From Prevotellaceae bacterium UBA1710 (GTDB lineage Bacteria; Bacteroidota; Bacteroidia; Bacteroidales; Bacteroidaceae), in the NCBI GenBank assembly GCA_002317355.1, contig DCJC01000007.1:27325-46905 (forward strand): a stretch of 19,581 bases of DNA, given 5' to 3'. The notes beneath the pieces were generated by a model. That model had not been told where the DNA came from, did not search any database, and was given only the letters and a program-made list of their open reading frames with translations. Positions 13,452 to 19,119 of the stretch are shown here, in pieces. Made by a program: the position numbers and the translations under genes. Numbering within the stretch: position 1 is the first letter of the stretch; every line of letters starts with the position of its first letter.

Positions 13452-16028
13452 ATGAAGAAGTTTTTACTCTTGCTATGCCTTATTCCTGTATTTTGTATGG
13501 CACAGTTAGAGAATGATGTTGACAGTCCAACCGAAGACGTCCTCACAGAGGCATTTGTCAGTGAGGATGTTATGATGGACGACCTTCTTCGAATGTTAGC
13601 AAGTTTCTCGTCTTATGTTGTCAATGACTATCAGGAGTGTAGCGCGCCTAATAGAATAGGGGAGGCATGTGGCTGTTTTAAGGGAGAAAGTACAATGCGC
13701 AGTAATGAGGCCGGAGTGCGCACAAATGCTGACCTCTCTATGATTTGCGCCTTTCTTGTGAAGTATGCCCAGCCGAAAGAAATACCCTTGCCATCTGGGG
13801 TGACCTACCAGAAGCTTAAGGAATATGCCATGAAATCCCTCACGTTTGCTTATTCTACCCACAAGGCAAACAAACTGAAGAAATGTGAAGGAGGAGATTA
13901 TTGGGGAAGTGTATCTGTTAAAGATAAAGTATGGGAATCAAGTCTCTGGGCTATGTCAGTTGCATATAGCGCATATTTCCAATGGGAGAACTTGACTCCG
14001 AAACAGCGTCAATATATAAAGAGCCTCCTGGCTGCAGAATGTCAATATGAACTTCAGCGCCCTATTCCTACAGGCTATATTGGTGATACAAAGGCAGAAG
14101 AGAATGGCTGGGAGGCAGATGTCCTTGCAGCAACATTAGGCCTCTTCCCCGATGATCCGCAAGCGAAGATGTGGTTCGACAGAATGCGTCAATTTGCCAT
14201 TAATTCCTATAGCCATAGAAATGATGCGTCTGATGCAAGCGTTATAGATCCCGATTACGACCAAAAGCGTGTCATGGATCTTCATATAGCACCAAACCTG
14301 TATGAAGACTATACCCTTCAGAATCATAAATACTTCCACACATCTTACCAGAATGTTGTAATGCAGGAATTGGGAGAGGCTGCACTCGCCCTTGAATTGT
14401 TTCAGGGCAACAGAAAAGATGGTAAGCTATGGAAGTCGAATGCCCTCATGCACAATAGTGAGGTCGTATTCGACCGTGTGCTTAGTTGGCTCGCATTGGC
14501 AGATGGCGAACTTGCCATGCCAAACGGAAATGACTGGAGTATGTTCCTGTATGATCAGATAACATCTTACTCTACCCTTGCATGCTTCCTTCGTGATCCA
14601 GATGCCCTCATGCTTGAAAATCTTGCCTATCAGCATATCAAGGCTCGACAGTCAACTACTGAAGATGGTTCTTGGCTGCTGCGTCCCGATGTACAGGCAC
14701 GCAGAATGGGAGTTCAGGCGCATAGAGTCATGATGACCTATCTGATGCACTTGCTAAGGCCAACTGCAGATCTTGTACCAACCAAGTGGGACACCTTCCG
14801 TAGTCGTCATTCCATGGCTATGATGTTTCCTTGTCAGAATATCGTACGAGCATATACCAATGACCGCTTTACCACTTTCTCATGGTCAGAGGGATTGAAA
14901 AGCTATACAGGCTATTTTACATCTAATAAGATAGACAAGAATAAGATTGTGGTTCCTTATCGCAAGAATAACACAGGAAATATCCTTGGATGGTTTGATG
15001 TAAAGGGAAAAAAGACGAATGCCGTGCCTGTAGGAAATGGCCGTTTCTATTTCCAGGGCGACGGATATGTGATGAATGGTGAACTTAACACCAATGACTC
15101 ACTCTTGAAGAATCGCTTCTCTCTTTACAGCACACCTCGTAATGCCTTTATCTATCTCGATTATGTTACAGCAAACGATTCGTGTGAGATTACGGCAGAG
15201 AAGGGTGGAATGCTTGCAATCAGTACTGACGAATTCACCAAGGAAGAACGTACTTTCTACTATCATGACCGTGCACCCGGAAATAATGCCGAGAGCATCA
15301 AGGTTGTGCAGTCAGAAGGTGACGAGATGGTCATATTAAACTCTGATTGGGTGAATATGGACAACGAGATAGGTGTGATAGGCATGAATAAGAAGTCCAT
15401 TGCTTTTGGAGATAAAACAACGGACAACAGTATTGTTACTGGCAAGCTGTATCCTATGTACACAGCCCAATCCCGAGTAGTAAAAGCGAAGGATGTAGTA
15501 AGCAAAAGGCATCTGGTGTATTATGCCAATGTATCAGCCATTGATATGTGCCTGATGAGCCAGCGTCTATGTCCGCTCCAGAGTCAGTTGCCAGACGGAT
15601 GGAATGGCGTGATAGCTCCAGACAGCATAGGCGCATACCTCTTTATCAGTAATTTTGATGGCAGAACCACCGAGGATGCACTTGAAGATGTTCAATATCC
15701 TCTCACAAAGGACGGTGAAGACTGGGAGATGTGGGCGCCAGTATTCAATGTGGAAACCTATATAGCAGACAGTCATTCAACTGCTACATTCACTTTGGAG
15801 CAAGGTCGTTCTTTCGGCCAGCCACTCAATTTCTTCATCAAGGGAGACAATGTCATAGCGTTCTCTGCTGACGAAAAGACAGCTTATGTAACGGCACAGA
15901 AGAACACCACAATATCCATTGCTGTATGTGTGAATAACATGGAGGAACTCGTTGTGAAGAATGTGAAGCTTAAGGCCAATCAGACTGTGGTGGTAATGGT
16001 GGAGAACGATGATTTCGTTATTATATAG
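13452..16028 (+). CDS. Large secreted protein, probable alpha/alpha-toroid carbohydrate-active enzyme, family not assigned
   Basis: An 858-residue protein with a type I signal peptide (MKKFLLLLCLIPVFCMAQ, probable cut after A17; C15 has no proper lipobox). Residues of about 40-450 look alpha-helical and rich in Trp and Tyr, as in alpha/alpha-toroid polysaccharide lyases and heparinase-like proteins: ENGWEADVLAATLGLFPDDP (217-236), then YTLQNHKYFHTSYQNVVMQE (287-306), whose N291, H292 and H296 could be active-site residues. The remainder (about 460-858) looks beta-rich, as in the C-terminal sandwich of such lyases. I do not recognise a named family, and the catalytic role is inference. It follows the receiver gene by 36 nt. 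Export suggests work on polysaccharides in the periplasm or outside the cell. Confidence 0.55.
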   Translation: MKKFLLLLCLIPVFCMAQLENDVDSPTEDVLTEAFVSEDVMMDDLLRMLASFSSYVVNDYQECSAPNRIGEACGCFKGESTMRSNEAGVRTNADLSMICAFLVKYAQPKEIPLPSGVTYQKLKEYAMKSLTFAYSTHKANKLKKCEGGDYWGSVSVKDKVWESSLWAMSVAYSAYFQWENLTPKQRQYIKSLLAAECQYELQRPIPTGYIGDTKAEENGWEADVLAATLGLFPDDPQAKMWFDRMRQFAINSYSHRNDASDASVIDPDYDQKRVMDLHIAPNLYEDYTLQNHKYFHTSYQNVVMQELGEAALALELFQGNRKDGKLWKSNALMHNSEVVFDRVLSWLALADGELAMPNGNDWSMFLYDQITSYSTLACFLRDPDALMLENLAYQHIKARQSTTEDGSWLLRPDVQARRMGVQAHRVMMTYLMHLLRPTADLVPTKWDTFRSRHSMAMMFPCQNIVRAYTNDRFTTFSWSEGLKSYTGYFTSNKIDKNKIVVPYRKNNTGNILGWFDVKGKKTNAVPVGNGRFYFQGDGYVMNGELNTNDSLLKNRFSLYSTPRNAFIYLDYVTANDSCEITAEKGGMLAISTDEFTKEERTFYYHDRAPGNNAESIKVVQSEGDEMVILNSDWVNMDNEIGVIGMNKKSIAFGDKTTDNSIVTGKLYPMYTAQSRVVKAKDVVSKRHLVYYANVSAIDMCLMSQRLCPLQSQLPDGWNGVIAPDSIGAYLFISNFDGRTTEDALEDVQYPLTKDGEDWEMWAPVFNVETYIADSHSTATFTLEQGRSFGQPLNFFIKGDNVIAFSADEKTAYVTAQKNTTISIAVCVNNMEELVVKNVKLKANQTVVVMVENDDFVII

Positions 16029-16055
16029 TTTTCTTCATCAGGCACCGTTCTACCT

Positions 16056-16094
16056 CCCATGTAGTTCCTATGTAGTTCCCATGTAGTTCCCATT
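16056..16094 (-). repeat. 11-bp tandem array (3.5 copies)
   Basis: On the + strand the units are CCCATGTAGTT, CCTATGTAGTT, CCCATGTAGTT and a partial CCCATT. Read on the - strand the unit is close to GGGAACTACAT, which resembles the GGAACCATAGC units at 18642. Confidence 0.85.
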
Positions 16095-16130
16095 TTCCTA
16101 TACTCTATCCTCCGCTCTAGAACGGACAAA

Positions 16131-16171
16131 TAGCGGAGGCACAACGGAGGCATAGCGAACCCATAGCGAAG
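16131..16171 (+). repeat. 11-bp tandem array (3.7 copies)
   Basis: The units are TAGCGGAGGCA, CAACGGAGGCA, TAGCGAACCCA and a partial TAGCGAAG. The units drift but the 11-bp spacing is exact. The first unit overlaps one arm of an 8-bp inverted repeat. Confidence 0.8.
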
Positions 16172-16194
16172 TATTAAGGTTTTTGCCATCACTT

Positions 16195-16213
16195 AACGTG
16201 GGTTCGACGAATT
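16195..16213 (+). repeat. 19-bp repeat, copy 1 (AACGTGGGTTCGACGAATT)
   Basis: This sequence matches 19537-19555 at 18 of 19 positions in direct orientation. It has an inner dyad, TTCG-A-CGAA. The two copies bracket the accessory block; the repeat may be a recombination site, but a dispersed genomic repeat is equally possible. Confidence 0.7.
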
Positions 16214-16279
16214 TGCTTTCGCCTTCTAAAAAAACAAAAGAAAACAGGTGAAAACCCAAGAAAACAGTTTCATGTTTAT

Positions 16280-16376
16280 AAATGTTTATAGATGTTGAGG
16301 AGCAAAGCGACGACGTTAATAACAGTCGCCTAACGGCTCAACATAGAGAAACATACACGAACATCTATCAACATTT
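16280..16376. repeat. 17-bp inverted repeat with nested stems
   Basis: The outer arms 16280-16296 and 16360-16376 are complementary at 16 of 17 positions. Inside lie ATGTTGAG (16292-16299) with CTCAACAT (16337-16344), and GCGAC (16307-16311) with GTCGC (16325-16329). The second stem shares bases with the outer one, so two foldings compete. It could be a small non-coding RNA, a cruciform or a MITE-like remnant. Confidence 0.65.
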
Positions 16377-16410
16377 TGGTTCATCTGGGATTTGAAGTGA
16401 TAAAAATATT

Positions 16411-16452
16411 CTGGAAAATGGCTTGCGCCTAAGAAAATAAGGCATTTTCCAG
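16411..16452. repeat. 10-bp perfect inverted repeat
   Basis: CTGGAAAATG (16411-16420) and CATTTTCCAG (16443-16452) pair perfectly around a 22-nt A-rich spacer. No T run follows, so it is not a standard terminator; its role is unknown. Confidence 0.6.
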
Positions 16453-16546
16453 CGATAGCATAATCCATAACTCCAAATGCCTGAAGAACCGTTTTTCTGG
16501 CTTTTCATGCGTAAAGAGATAGATCATTTGAAACTTAAAAATAGCA

Positions 16547-16583
16547 AATGCCTTCTGTATCACTACAGAAGGCATTATTATTT
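16547..16583 (-). terminator. Strong bidirectional terminator after the smalltalk operon
   Basis: AATGCCTTCTGTA (16547-16559) and TACAGAAGGCATT (16564-16576) make a perfect 13-bp stem with a 4-nt loop, which reads GTGA on the - strand. T-rich sequence follows on both sides (TTATTATTT on +, TGCTATTTTT on -). It lies 46 nt past the smalltalk stop, so its main use is probably on the - strand. Confidence 0.85.
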
Positions 16584-16622
16584 CTCTAAACCGCTAATTA
16601 TAAATCTTATGAATCGTACTAT

Positions 16623-16721
16623 TTAACCTACATTAAAGCCGAGAGCAGAGAGTACTGCGGTTGCAGTAGTCAGAATGATATTAATTATTACGCTCCATTT
16701 ATTTTTTTTCTCGTTTGACAT
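16623..16721 (-). CDS. Smalltalk family small membrane protein
   Basis: This 32-residue gene is short and easy to miss: MSNEKKNKWSVIINIILTTA followed by TAVLSALGFNVG. A charged N-terminus, one Trp, one transmembrane helix (about residues 10-29) and a short tail match the 'smalltalk' proteins of Bacteroidetes (about 30-35 residues), which are commonly found near HU-like and amidase genes in phage-like cassettes. Their function is not known. Its ATG overlaps the stop of the upstream membrane-protein gene (TAATG at 16719-16723 read on the - strand), and an AAGGAG-like stretch lies just upstream, so the two are translationally coupled. A strong terminator follows. Confidence 0.75.
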   Translation of the reverse strand: MSNEKKNKWSVIINIILTTATAVLSALGFNVG

Positions 16722-16930
16722 TATTTTTCTCCTTTCTTATTAATTTCGTGCATCTTCTTCGTGACATACGTATCAATCCCGAATAGAGATCCACAATAGA
16801 TAAGAATCTGTGCGAAGATATAAAGCACGCTATCATGTATTTCTCCGACTGGTGGCAAAAGCAGAGCTATAAATGCCATGATAATACCGCATGCAAGAAG
16901 AATCAGCGCAGTAATTTCTTTTACAGTCAT
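16721..16930 (-). CDS. Small holin-like membrane protein with two transmembrane segments
   Basis: From ATG 16930 it encodes 69 residues: MTVKEITALILLACGIIMAF begins a first membrane helix (about 5-27). PPVGEIHDSVL forms a short loop, a second helix follows (about 38-54, ending GSLFGID), and a charged tail ends HEINKKGEK. An ATG at 16957 would add nine residues (MTSLLIHNA) but lies in the 7-bp array, so 16930 is preferred. The size, two helices and charged C-terminus resemble phage holins, and similar proteins with a PP-GEI-SVL loop are common in Bacteroidales. Function is inferred from shape only. It is the first gene of the operon with smalltalk. Confidence 0.65.
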   Translation of the reverse strand: MTVKEITALILLACGIIMAFIALLLPPVGEIHDSVLYIFAQILIYCGSLFGIDTYVTKKMHEINKKGEK

Positions 16931-16956
16931 AGCGTTATGAATTAACAACGAAGTCA

Positions 16957-16984
16957 TTTACAATTTACCATTTACCATTTACAA
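16957..16984. repeat. 4 x 7-bp tandem array before the holin-like gene
   Basis: The units are TTTACAA, TTTACCA, TTTACCA, TTTACAA, exactly 28 bp. As at 9762, the array sits immediately upstream of a start codon (here on the - strand). Confidence 0.85.
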
Positions 16985-16989
16985 ATTTA
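16982..16989 (-). promoter_or_regulatory. Possible -7 box for the holin-like/smalltalk operon
   Basis: Read on the - strand this is TAAATTTG, which fits TAnnTTTG, 52 bp before ATG 16930. No good -33 box is seen 19-21 bp further upstream, so support is weak. Confidence 0.3.
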
Positions 16990-17267
16990 GTCAGTAATGA
17001 GCGCGGAAGGGGGTGATTAAAGAGAATATGATGGTAGAGCGCCGAAGGTGCGCCATCTAAAAGGGCAGTCCGTGAGGGCTGTTATATTGATGGTGGGGAT
17101 TAGTGAGGGCTGCAAGTCCGACACCTATTGTATCATCCAGTTTTTAGGTGTCGCACCGATGGCGCTCGTCAACCATATGCCATTAATAACGGCGCTAACG
17201 CACCGCCCTATTAGATGTCGCCCGCTTCGGGGCTCGCAAATCCCCCCGCCGTGCTCAATGGTAACTA

Positions 17268-17299
17268 CTCCCCCGTGTGGGGGTAAGGGGGGAGGAGCC
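17268..17299. repeat. REP-like hairpin, copy A
   Basis: A CCCCC-GTGT-GGGGG hairpin is followed by GGGGGGAGGAGCC. The layout (small hairpin, then a G-rich arm ending in a GCC) is shared with 17332 and 18598 and resembles dispersed REP elements. The assignment is by shape only. Confidence 0.45.
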
Positions 17300-17331
17300 C
17301 TGACACATACTCGGAGATACTCAATCTCCGA

Positions 17332-17358
17332 CTTCCCATTGGGAGGGACTGGGTGGGC
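17332..17358. repeat. REP-like hairpin, copy B
   Basis: CTTCCC-ATT-GGGAGG (17332-17346) is followed by GACTGGGTGGGC. It has the same layout as copies A and C and lies directly after the stop of the DUF6266-like gene on the - strand. Confidence 0.45.
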
Positions 17359-17360
17359 TG

Positions 17361-18278
17361 CTACAGACTATCGCCGCCTCCCTGTGAACCACCGCCACCT
17401 GCGCCAGCGTTCCCGTTATCGTTCCCGTTAACGTTTCCGTCAGGAGTGAGGAATGCCCCATCACCTACTCCGTAGCTGTTTGCAGCGAGGAGGAAGGCTG
17501 CATCGCCCTGATACTCCGCGAGCTTGCTGTTAGCATCGATGAGCTGCTGAGAGCTGACGAGAGTCTTTCCGTTGCTCTTGCGAGAGTGCACCCAGCAGAA
17601 GACACAATCGCCATCGTTGCCTGAGTGACCGATGCAGCCATCTACAGAAGAGAAGCCGTTCTTTGGAACGAGTTCCCAGAGCTTAGTGTCATCGGCAGCA
17701 TCAAGGATAACAGAGTTTGCCTTGAACTGGCAGTAAGGGATGCCAGTAGCCTCGTTCACCTTCTGATTGATGATGAAATAGCTGATCTGATCGCCGTAGC
17801 GGTAGTCAGGGTTGTTGTCCACGACTGCCTTTGAGAACTCTGCCACGGTGGTAGAAGCACCGAGGGTGATGTCAGCGACGAAGATGTTGGTTGCTGCGTT
17901 GCGACCCTCGCCAGTGATTACGATGGCAGGAAGAGAGCCCTGAGTAATCTGGTAAGGGGCTGCCACGCATGCGCCACCTGATACCTGTGACTTGGTGAGA
18001 TAGACTGGAGTCTGCTGCATGTTCACCTTCACGAACATGTTGTAGTCAGAACAGCCCTGTGACTTACTCTCGAAGCCGTTGAGGAGCAGCGGACGGATGC
18101 CCTTGTACATGCTTACGATGTTAGTGAACTTGGTACGAACTGCCATCTGTGATGGAGTGCGTGGGTTTGAAACCTGAGCAGTCTTTTCTGACACGATAGT
18201 CTGACCGCCCTTCTGTCTGAAGGTAAGCTGACCAGCTGAGCCAGTCATCTTAGAGATAATTCCGTTGAGAATTGCCAT
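17361..18278 (-). CDS. DUF6266-like protein of unknown function
   Basis: A 305-residue protein starting MAILNGIISKMTGSAGQLTF at ATG 18278. The N-terminal pattern (GSAGQ, a VSEK stretch, then NPRTPSQMAVRTKFTNIVSM at 38-57) follows the layout of Bacteroidetes DUF6266 proteins, which are of unknown function. No signal peptide or membrane helix is visible. Residues 214-231 hold a cysteine group (C215, C225, C228). The tail (about 281-305) is low-complexity Gly/Asn/Ser, possibly a linker or surface-exposed end. A longer start at 18308 (adding MSAGQKGATT) would lie inside a foldable leader and is less likely. It is the only large gene of the - strand here. Confidence 0.6.
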   Translation of the reverse strand: MAILNGIISKMTGSAGQLTFRQKGGQTIVSEKTAQVSNPRTPSQMAVRTKFTNIVSMYKGIRPLLLNGFESKSQGCSDYNMFVKVNMQQTPVYLTKSQVSGGACVAAPYQITQGSLPAIVITGEGRNAATNIFVADITLGASTTVAEFSKAVVDNNPDYRYGDQISYFIINQKVNEATGIPYCQFKANSVILDAADDTKLWELVPKNGFSSVDGCIGHSGNDGDCVFCWVHSRKSNGKTLVSSQQLIDANSKLAEYQGDAAFLLAANSYGVGDGAFLTPDGNVNGNDNGNAGAGGGGSQGGGDSL

Positions 18279-18380
18279 AGTAGTGGCCCCTTTTTGTCCT
18301 GCGGACATCTTTCCCGAGGGAAAGAGGCTAGCGCACTGTGGCCTCTCGTGTCCGTGGTGTCACCGCTGGGGTAAGCGGGG
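18279..18380 (-). promoter_or_regulatory. Foldable leader of the DUF6266-like gene
   Basis: In + coordinates CGGACA (18302-18307) pairs with TGTCCG (18349-18354), closing two hairpins: CTTTCCC/GGGAAAG (18309-18324) and AGAGGC/GCCTCT (18323-18328 with 18341-18346; the ends of the two stems overlap by two bases). GGACA (18303-18307) can instead pair with TGTCC (18295-18299), which would open the closing stem. CCGCT/AGCGG (18363-18378) lies further upstream. The start codon is 24 nt from the junction. A regulatory role is inference. Confidence 0.4.
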
Positions 18381-18396
18381 GATAAAGTAATTAAAA

Positions 18397-18424
18397 GATT
18401 AAAGAATAATGATTAAAGATTAAA
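18397..18424. repeat. 4 x 7-bp tandem array
   Basis: The units are GATTAAA, GAATAAT, GATTAAA, GATTAAA (28 bp), with A-rich flanks that continue the pattern less exactly. It lies upstream of the DUF6266-like leader. Confidence 0.8.
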
Positions 18425-18483
18425 GTTTGTTAGTTGTTTGTTTGGTTTGAATTTTGAATCTTGATGCCATCGCGCGTTAGCCT

Positions 18484-18518
18484 CTTAATTCTTAATTCTT
18501 AATTTTTACTTTTTAATT
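18484..18518. repeat. 5 x 7-bp tandem array
   Basis: The units are CTTAATT three times, then TTTACTT and TTTAATT (35 bp). It has the same period as the arrays at 9762, 16957 and 18397. Confidence 0.8.
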
Positions 18519-18597
18519 TCAATTGCCTTTTCGCTCTTGGCCTTCGAGTTCTTGGCTTATGTCGTTTGTGTTGTTGTTTGTCTTCCGCATTCCGGCT

Positions 18598-18630
18598 CCC
18601 TCTCTACGGGAGAGGGCGGGGGGAGAGGCC
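18598..18630. repeat. REP-like hairpin, copy C
   Basis: CCCTCTC (18598-18604) pairs with GAGAGGG (18610-18616) around TACGG, followed by GGGGGGAGAGGCC. It is the best-formed of three similar elements. GGC/GCC outside the stem can pair as well. Confidence 0.5.
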
Positions 18631-18641
18631 GCTCTTAAATG

Positions 18642-18677
18642 GGAACCATATAGGAACCATAGCGGAACCATGAGGGA
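18642..18677 (+). repeat. 11-bp tandem array (3.3 copies)
   Basis: The units are GGAACCATATA, GGAACCATAGC, GGAACCATGAG and a partial GGA. The GGAACCAT core is constant and the last three bases vary. The unit resembles those at 16056 (- strand) and 16131. Confidence 0.85.
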
Positions 18678-18721
18678 AAAGTTTTGGCTAAACAAAGAGC
18701 GCTCGTTTTGTTTTCTGAGTG

Positions 18722-18752
18722 CAAAGTTACTGCAAATCATGGAGATTGCCAA
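18722..18752 (-). promoter_or_regulatory. Candidate - strand promoter with -7 and -33 boxes
   Basis: On the - strand, TAACTTTG (18722-18729) fits the -7 consensus TAnnTTTG, and TTGG (18749-18752) stands exactly 19 bp upstream, close to the -33 TTTG. Transcription would run left through the 11-bp array and REP hairpin toward the DUF6266-like gene, giving a leader of over 400 nt. Confidence 0.45.
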
Positions 18753-18759
18753 TATTTCT

Positions 18760-18877
18760 TTCAAATTTCTTGAAAAAAATGGAATTTCAGAAATGCTATA
18801 AGCGATGTATAGTGCAGATAATGAGTAGATTATGCGCTTTTGCCATTGACTAAAAATCTTACGAGGGTACAAAATAG
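18760..18877. other. Spacer with no feature seen
   Basis: A/T-rich sequence without a convincing gene, repeat or signal. It separates the candidate - strand promoter from the first octamer array. Confidence 0.5.
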
Positions 18878-18901
18878 GCGAACAAGCGAACAACCGAACA
18901 A
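18878..18901 (+). repeat. Octamer array 1 (3 x 8 bp)
   Basis: Three units: GCGAACAA, GCGAACAA, CCGAACAA. It has the same orientation as array 3 and the opposite orientation to array 2. It lies 29 bp before a 24-bp A/T palindrome. Confidence 0.9.
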
Positions 18902-18930
18902 GAAATTTTCCACCCATCCTCTTTTAGAAG

Positions 18931-18954
18931 AATATTTATATATATATAAATATT
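18931..18954. repeat. 24-bp perfect A/T-only palindrome
   Basis: Each half is AATATTTATATA, and the second is its exact reverse complement. Such sequence melts or extrudes easily. It lies between octamer arrays 1 and 2, as an unwinding element would in an iteron origin; that reading is inference. Confidence 0.8.
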
Positions 18955-18992
18955 AATTTTTTTAACATTTTGGAAGTAGTATTGAAAAAAGT

Positions 18993-19016
18993 TTGTTCGC
19001 TTGTTCGTTTGTTCGC
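18993..19016 (-). repeat. Octamer array 2 (3 x 8 bp, inverted)
   Basis: On the - strand the units are GCGAACAA, ACGAACAA, GCGAACAA. With array 3 it forms a 29-bp inverted repeat (18990-19018 and 19047-19075) with a single mismatch. Confidence 0.9.
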
Positions 19017-19023
19017 TTTACTT

Positions 19024-19040
19024 AAAATCGTCATGATTTT
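19024..19040. repeat. Inner hairpin between arrays 2 and 3
   Basis: AAAATC (19024-19029) pairs with GATTTT (19035-19040) around GTCAT, so the inverted arrays and this stem can fold as one long hairpin of about 86 nt (18990-19075). Confidence 0.55.
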
Positions 19041-19048
19041 TTTAATAA

Positions 19049-19072
19049 GCGAACAACCGAACAAGCGAACAA
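19049..19072 (+). repeat. Octamer array 3 (3 x 8 bp)
   Basis: Units GCGAACAA, CCGAACAA, GCGAACAA, 47 bp before the ATG of the DUF5675 gene. The base that varies is always the first of the octamer. Confidence 0.9.
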
Positions 19073-19119
19073 ACTATTTTAAGGTGTTTACCTAAATTGT
19101 TGAATAATAAATATCATCT

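Larger units (their letters stand above)
16029..16279. other. Non-coding spacer with short arrays
   Basis: No gene is evident here. The stretch contains two 11-bp tandem arrays (16056 and 16131), two 8-bp inverted repeats (CCGTTCTA 16045-16052 with TAGAACGG 16118-16125, and CCTCCGCT 16109-16116 with AGCGGAGG 16132-16139), and the first copy of a 19-bp sequence repeated at 19537. No clear intrinsic terminator follows the secreted-protein gene. Confidence 0.6.
16985..17360. other. Non-coding region of GC-rich hairpins
   Basis: No gene is supported here; a + strand reading frame across it has no recognisable protein features. It contains at least six small inverted repeats: GATGG/CCATC (17030/17053) around GCGCC/GGTGC; CAGTCC-GTGA-GGGCTG (17066-17081); CGACACCTA/TAGGTGTCG (17119/17145); CCCCC-GTGT-GGGGG (17270-17283); CGGAGAT-ACTCA-ATCTCCG (17312-17330); and CTTCCC-ATT-GGGAGG (17332-17346). 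GTGAGGGCTG also occurs twice (17072, 17103). It lies between the two - strand transcription units. Confidence 0.6.
18381..18721. other. Non-coding spacer between leader and octamer region
   Basis: Reading frames on both strands cross this stretch but run through repeats and show no recognisable protein. It holds two 7-bp arrays (18397, 18484), REP-like copy C (18598) and an 11-bp array (18642). A candidate - strand promoter lies at its right edge (18722-18752). Confidence 0.55.

Noticed and set aside
17048..17431. 127-codon + strand reading frame over the hairpin nest
   Set aside because: It runs through several inverted repeats and into the antisense of the DUF6266-like gene; composition is that of translated repeats.
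18302..18354. Hammerhead or other known self-cleaving RNA in the DUF6266-like leader
   Set aside because: The junction lacks the hammerhead core (CUGAUGA and GAAA), and I recognise no other ribozyme or known riboswitch consensus.
18523..18801. 92-codon + strand reading frame
   Set aside because: It covers the same repeats on the other strand; the protein reads as translated REP sequence.
18519..18917. 132-codon - strand reading frame
   Set aside because: It crosses a REP-like hairpin and an 11-bp array, and its start lies beside octamer array 1. No family features apart from low complexity.
18878..19072. Octamer arrays as a CRISPR array
   Set aside because: The units are contiguous 8-mers without spacers, in alternating orientation; no cas gene is present.
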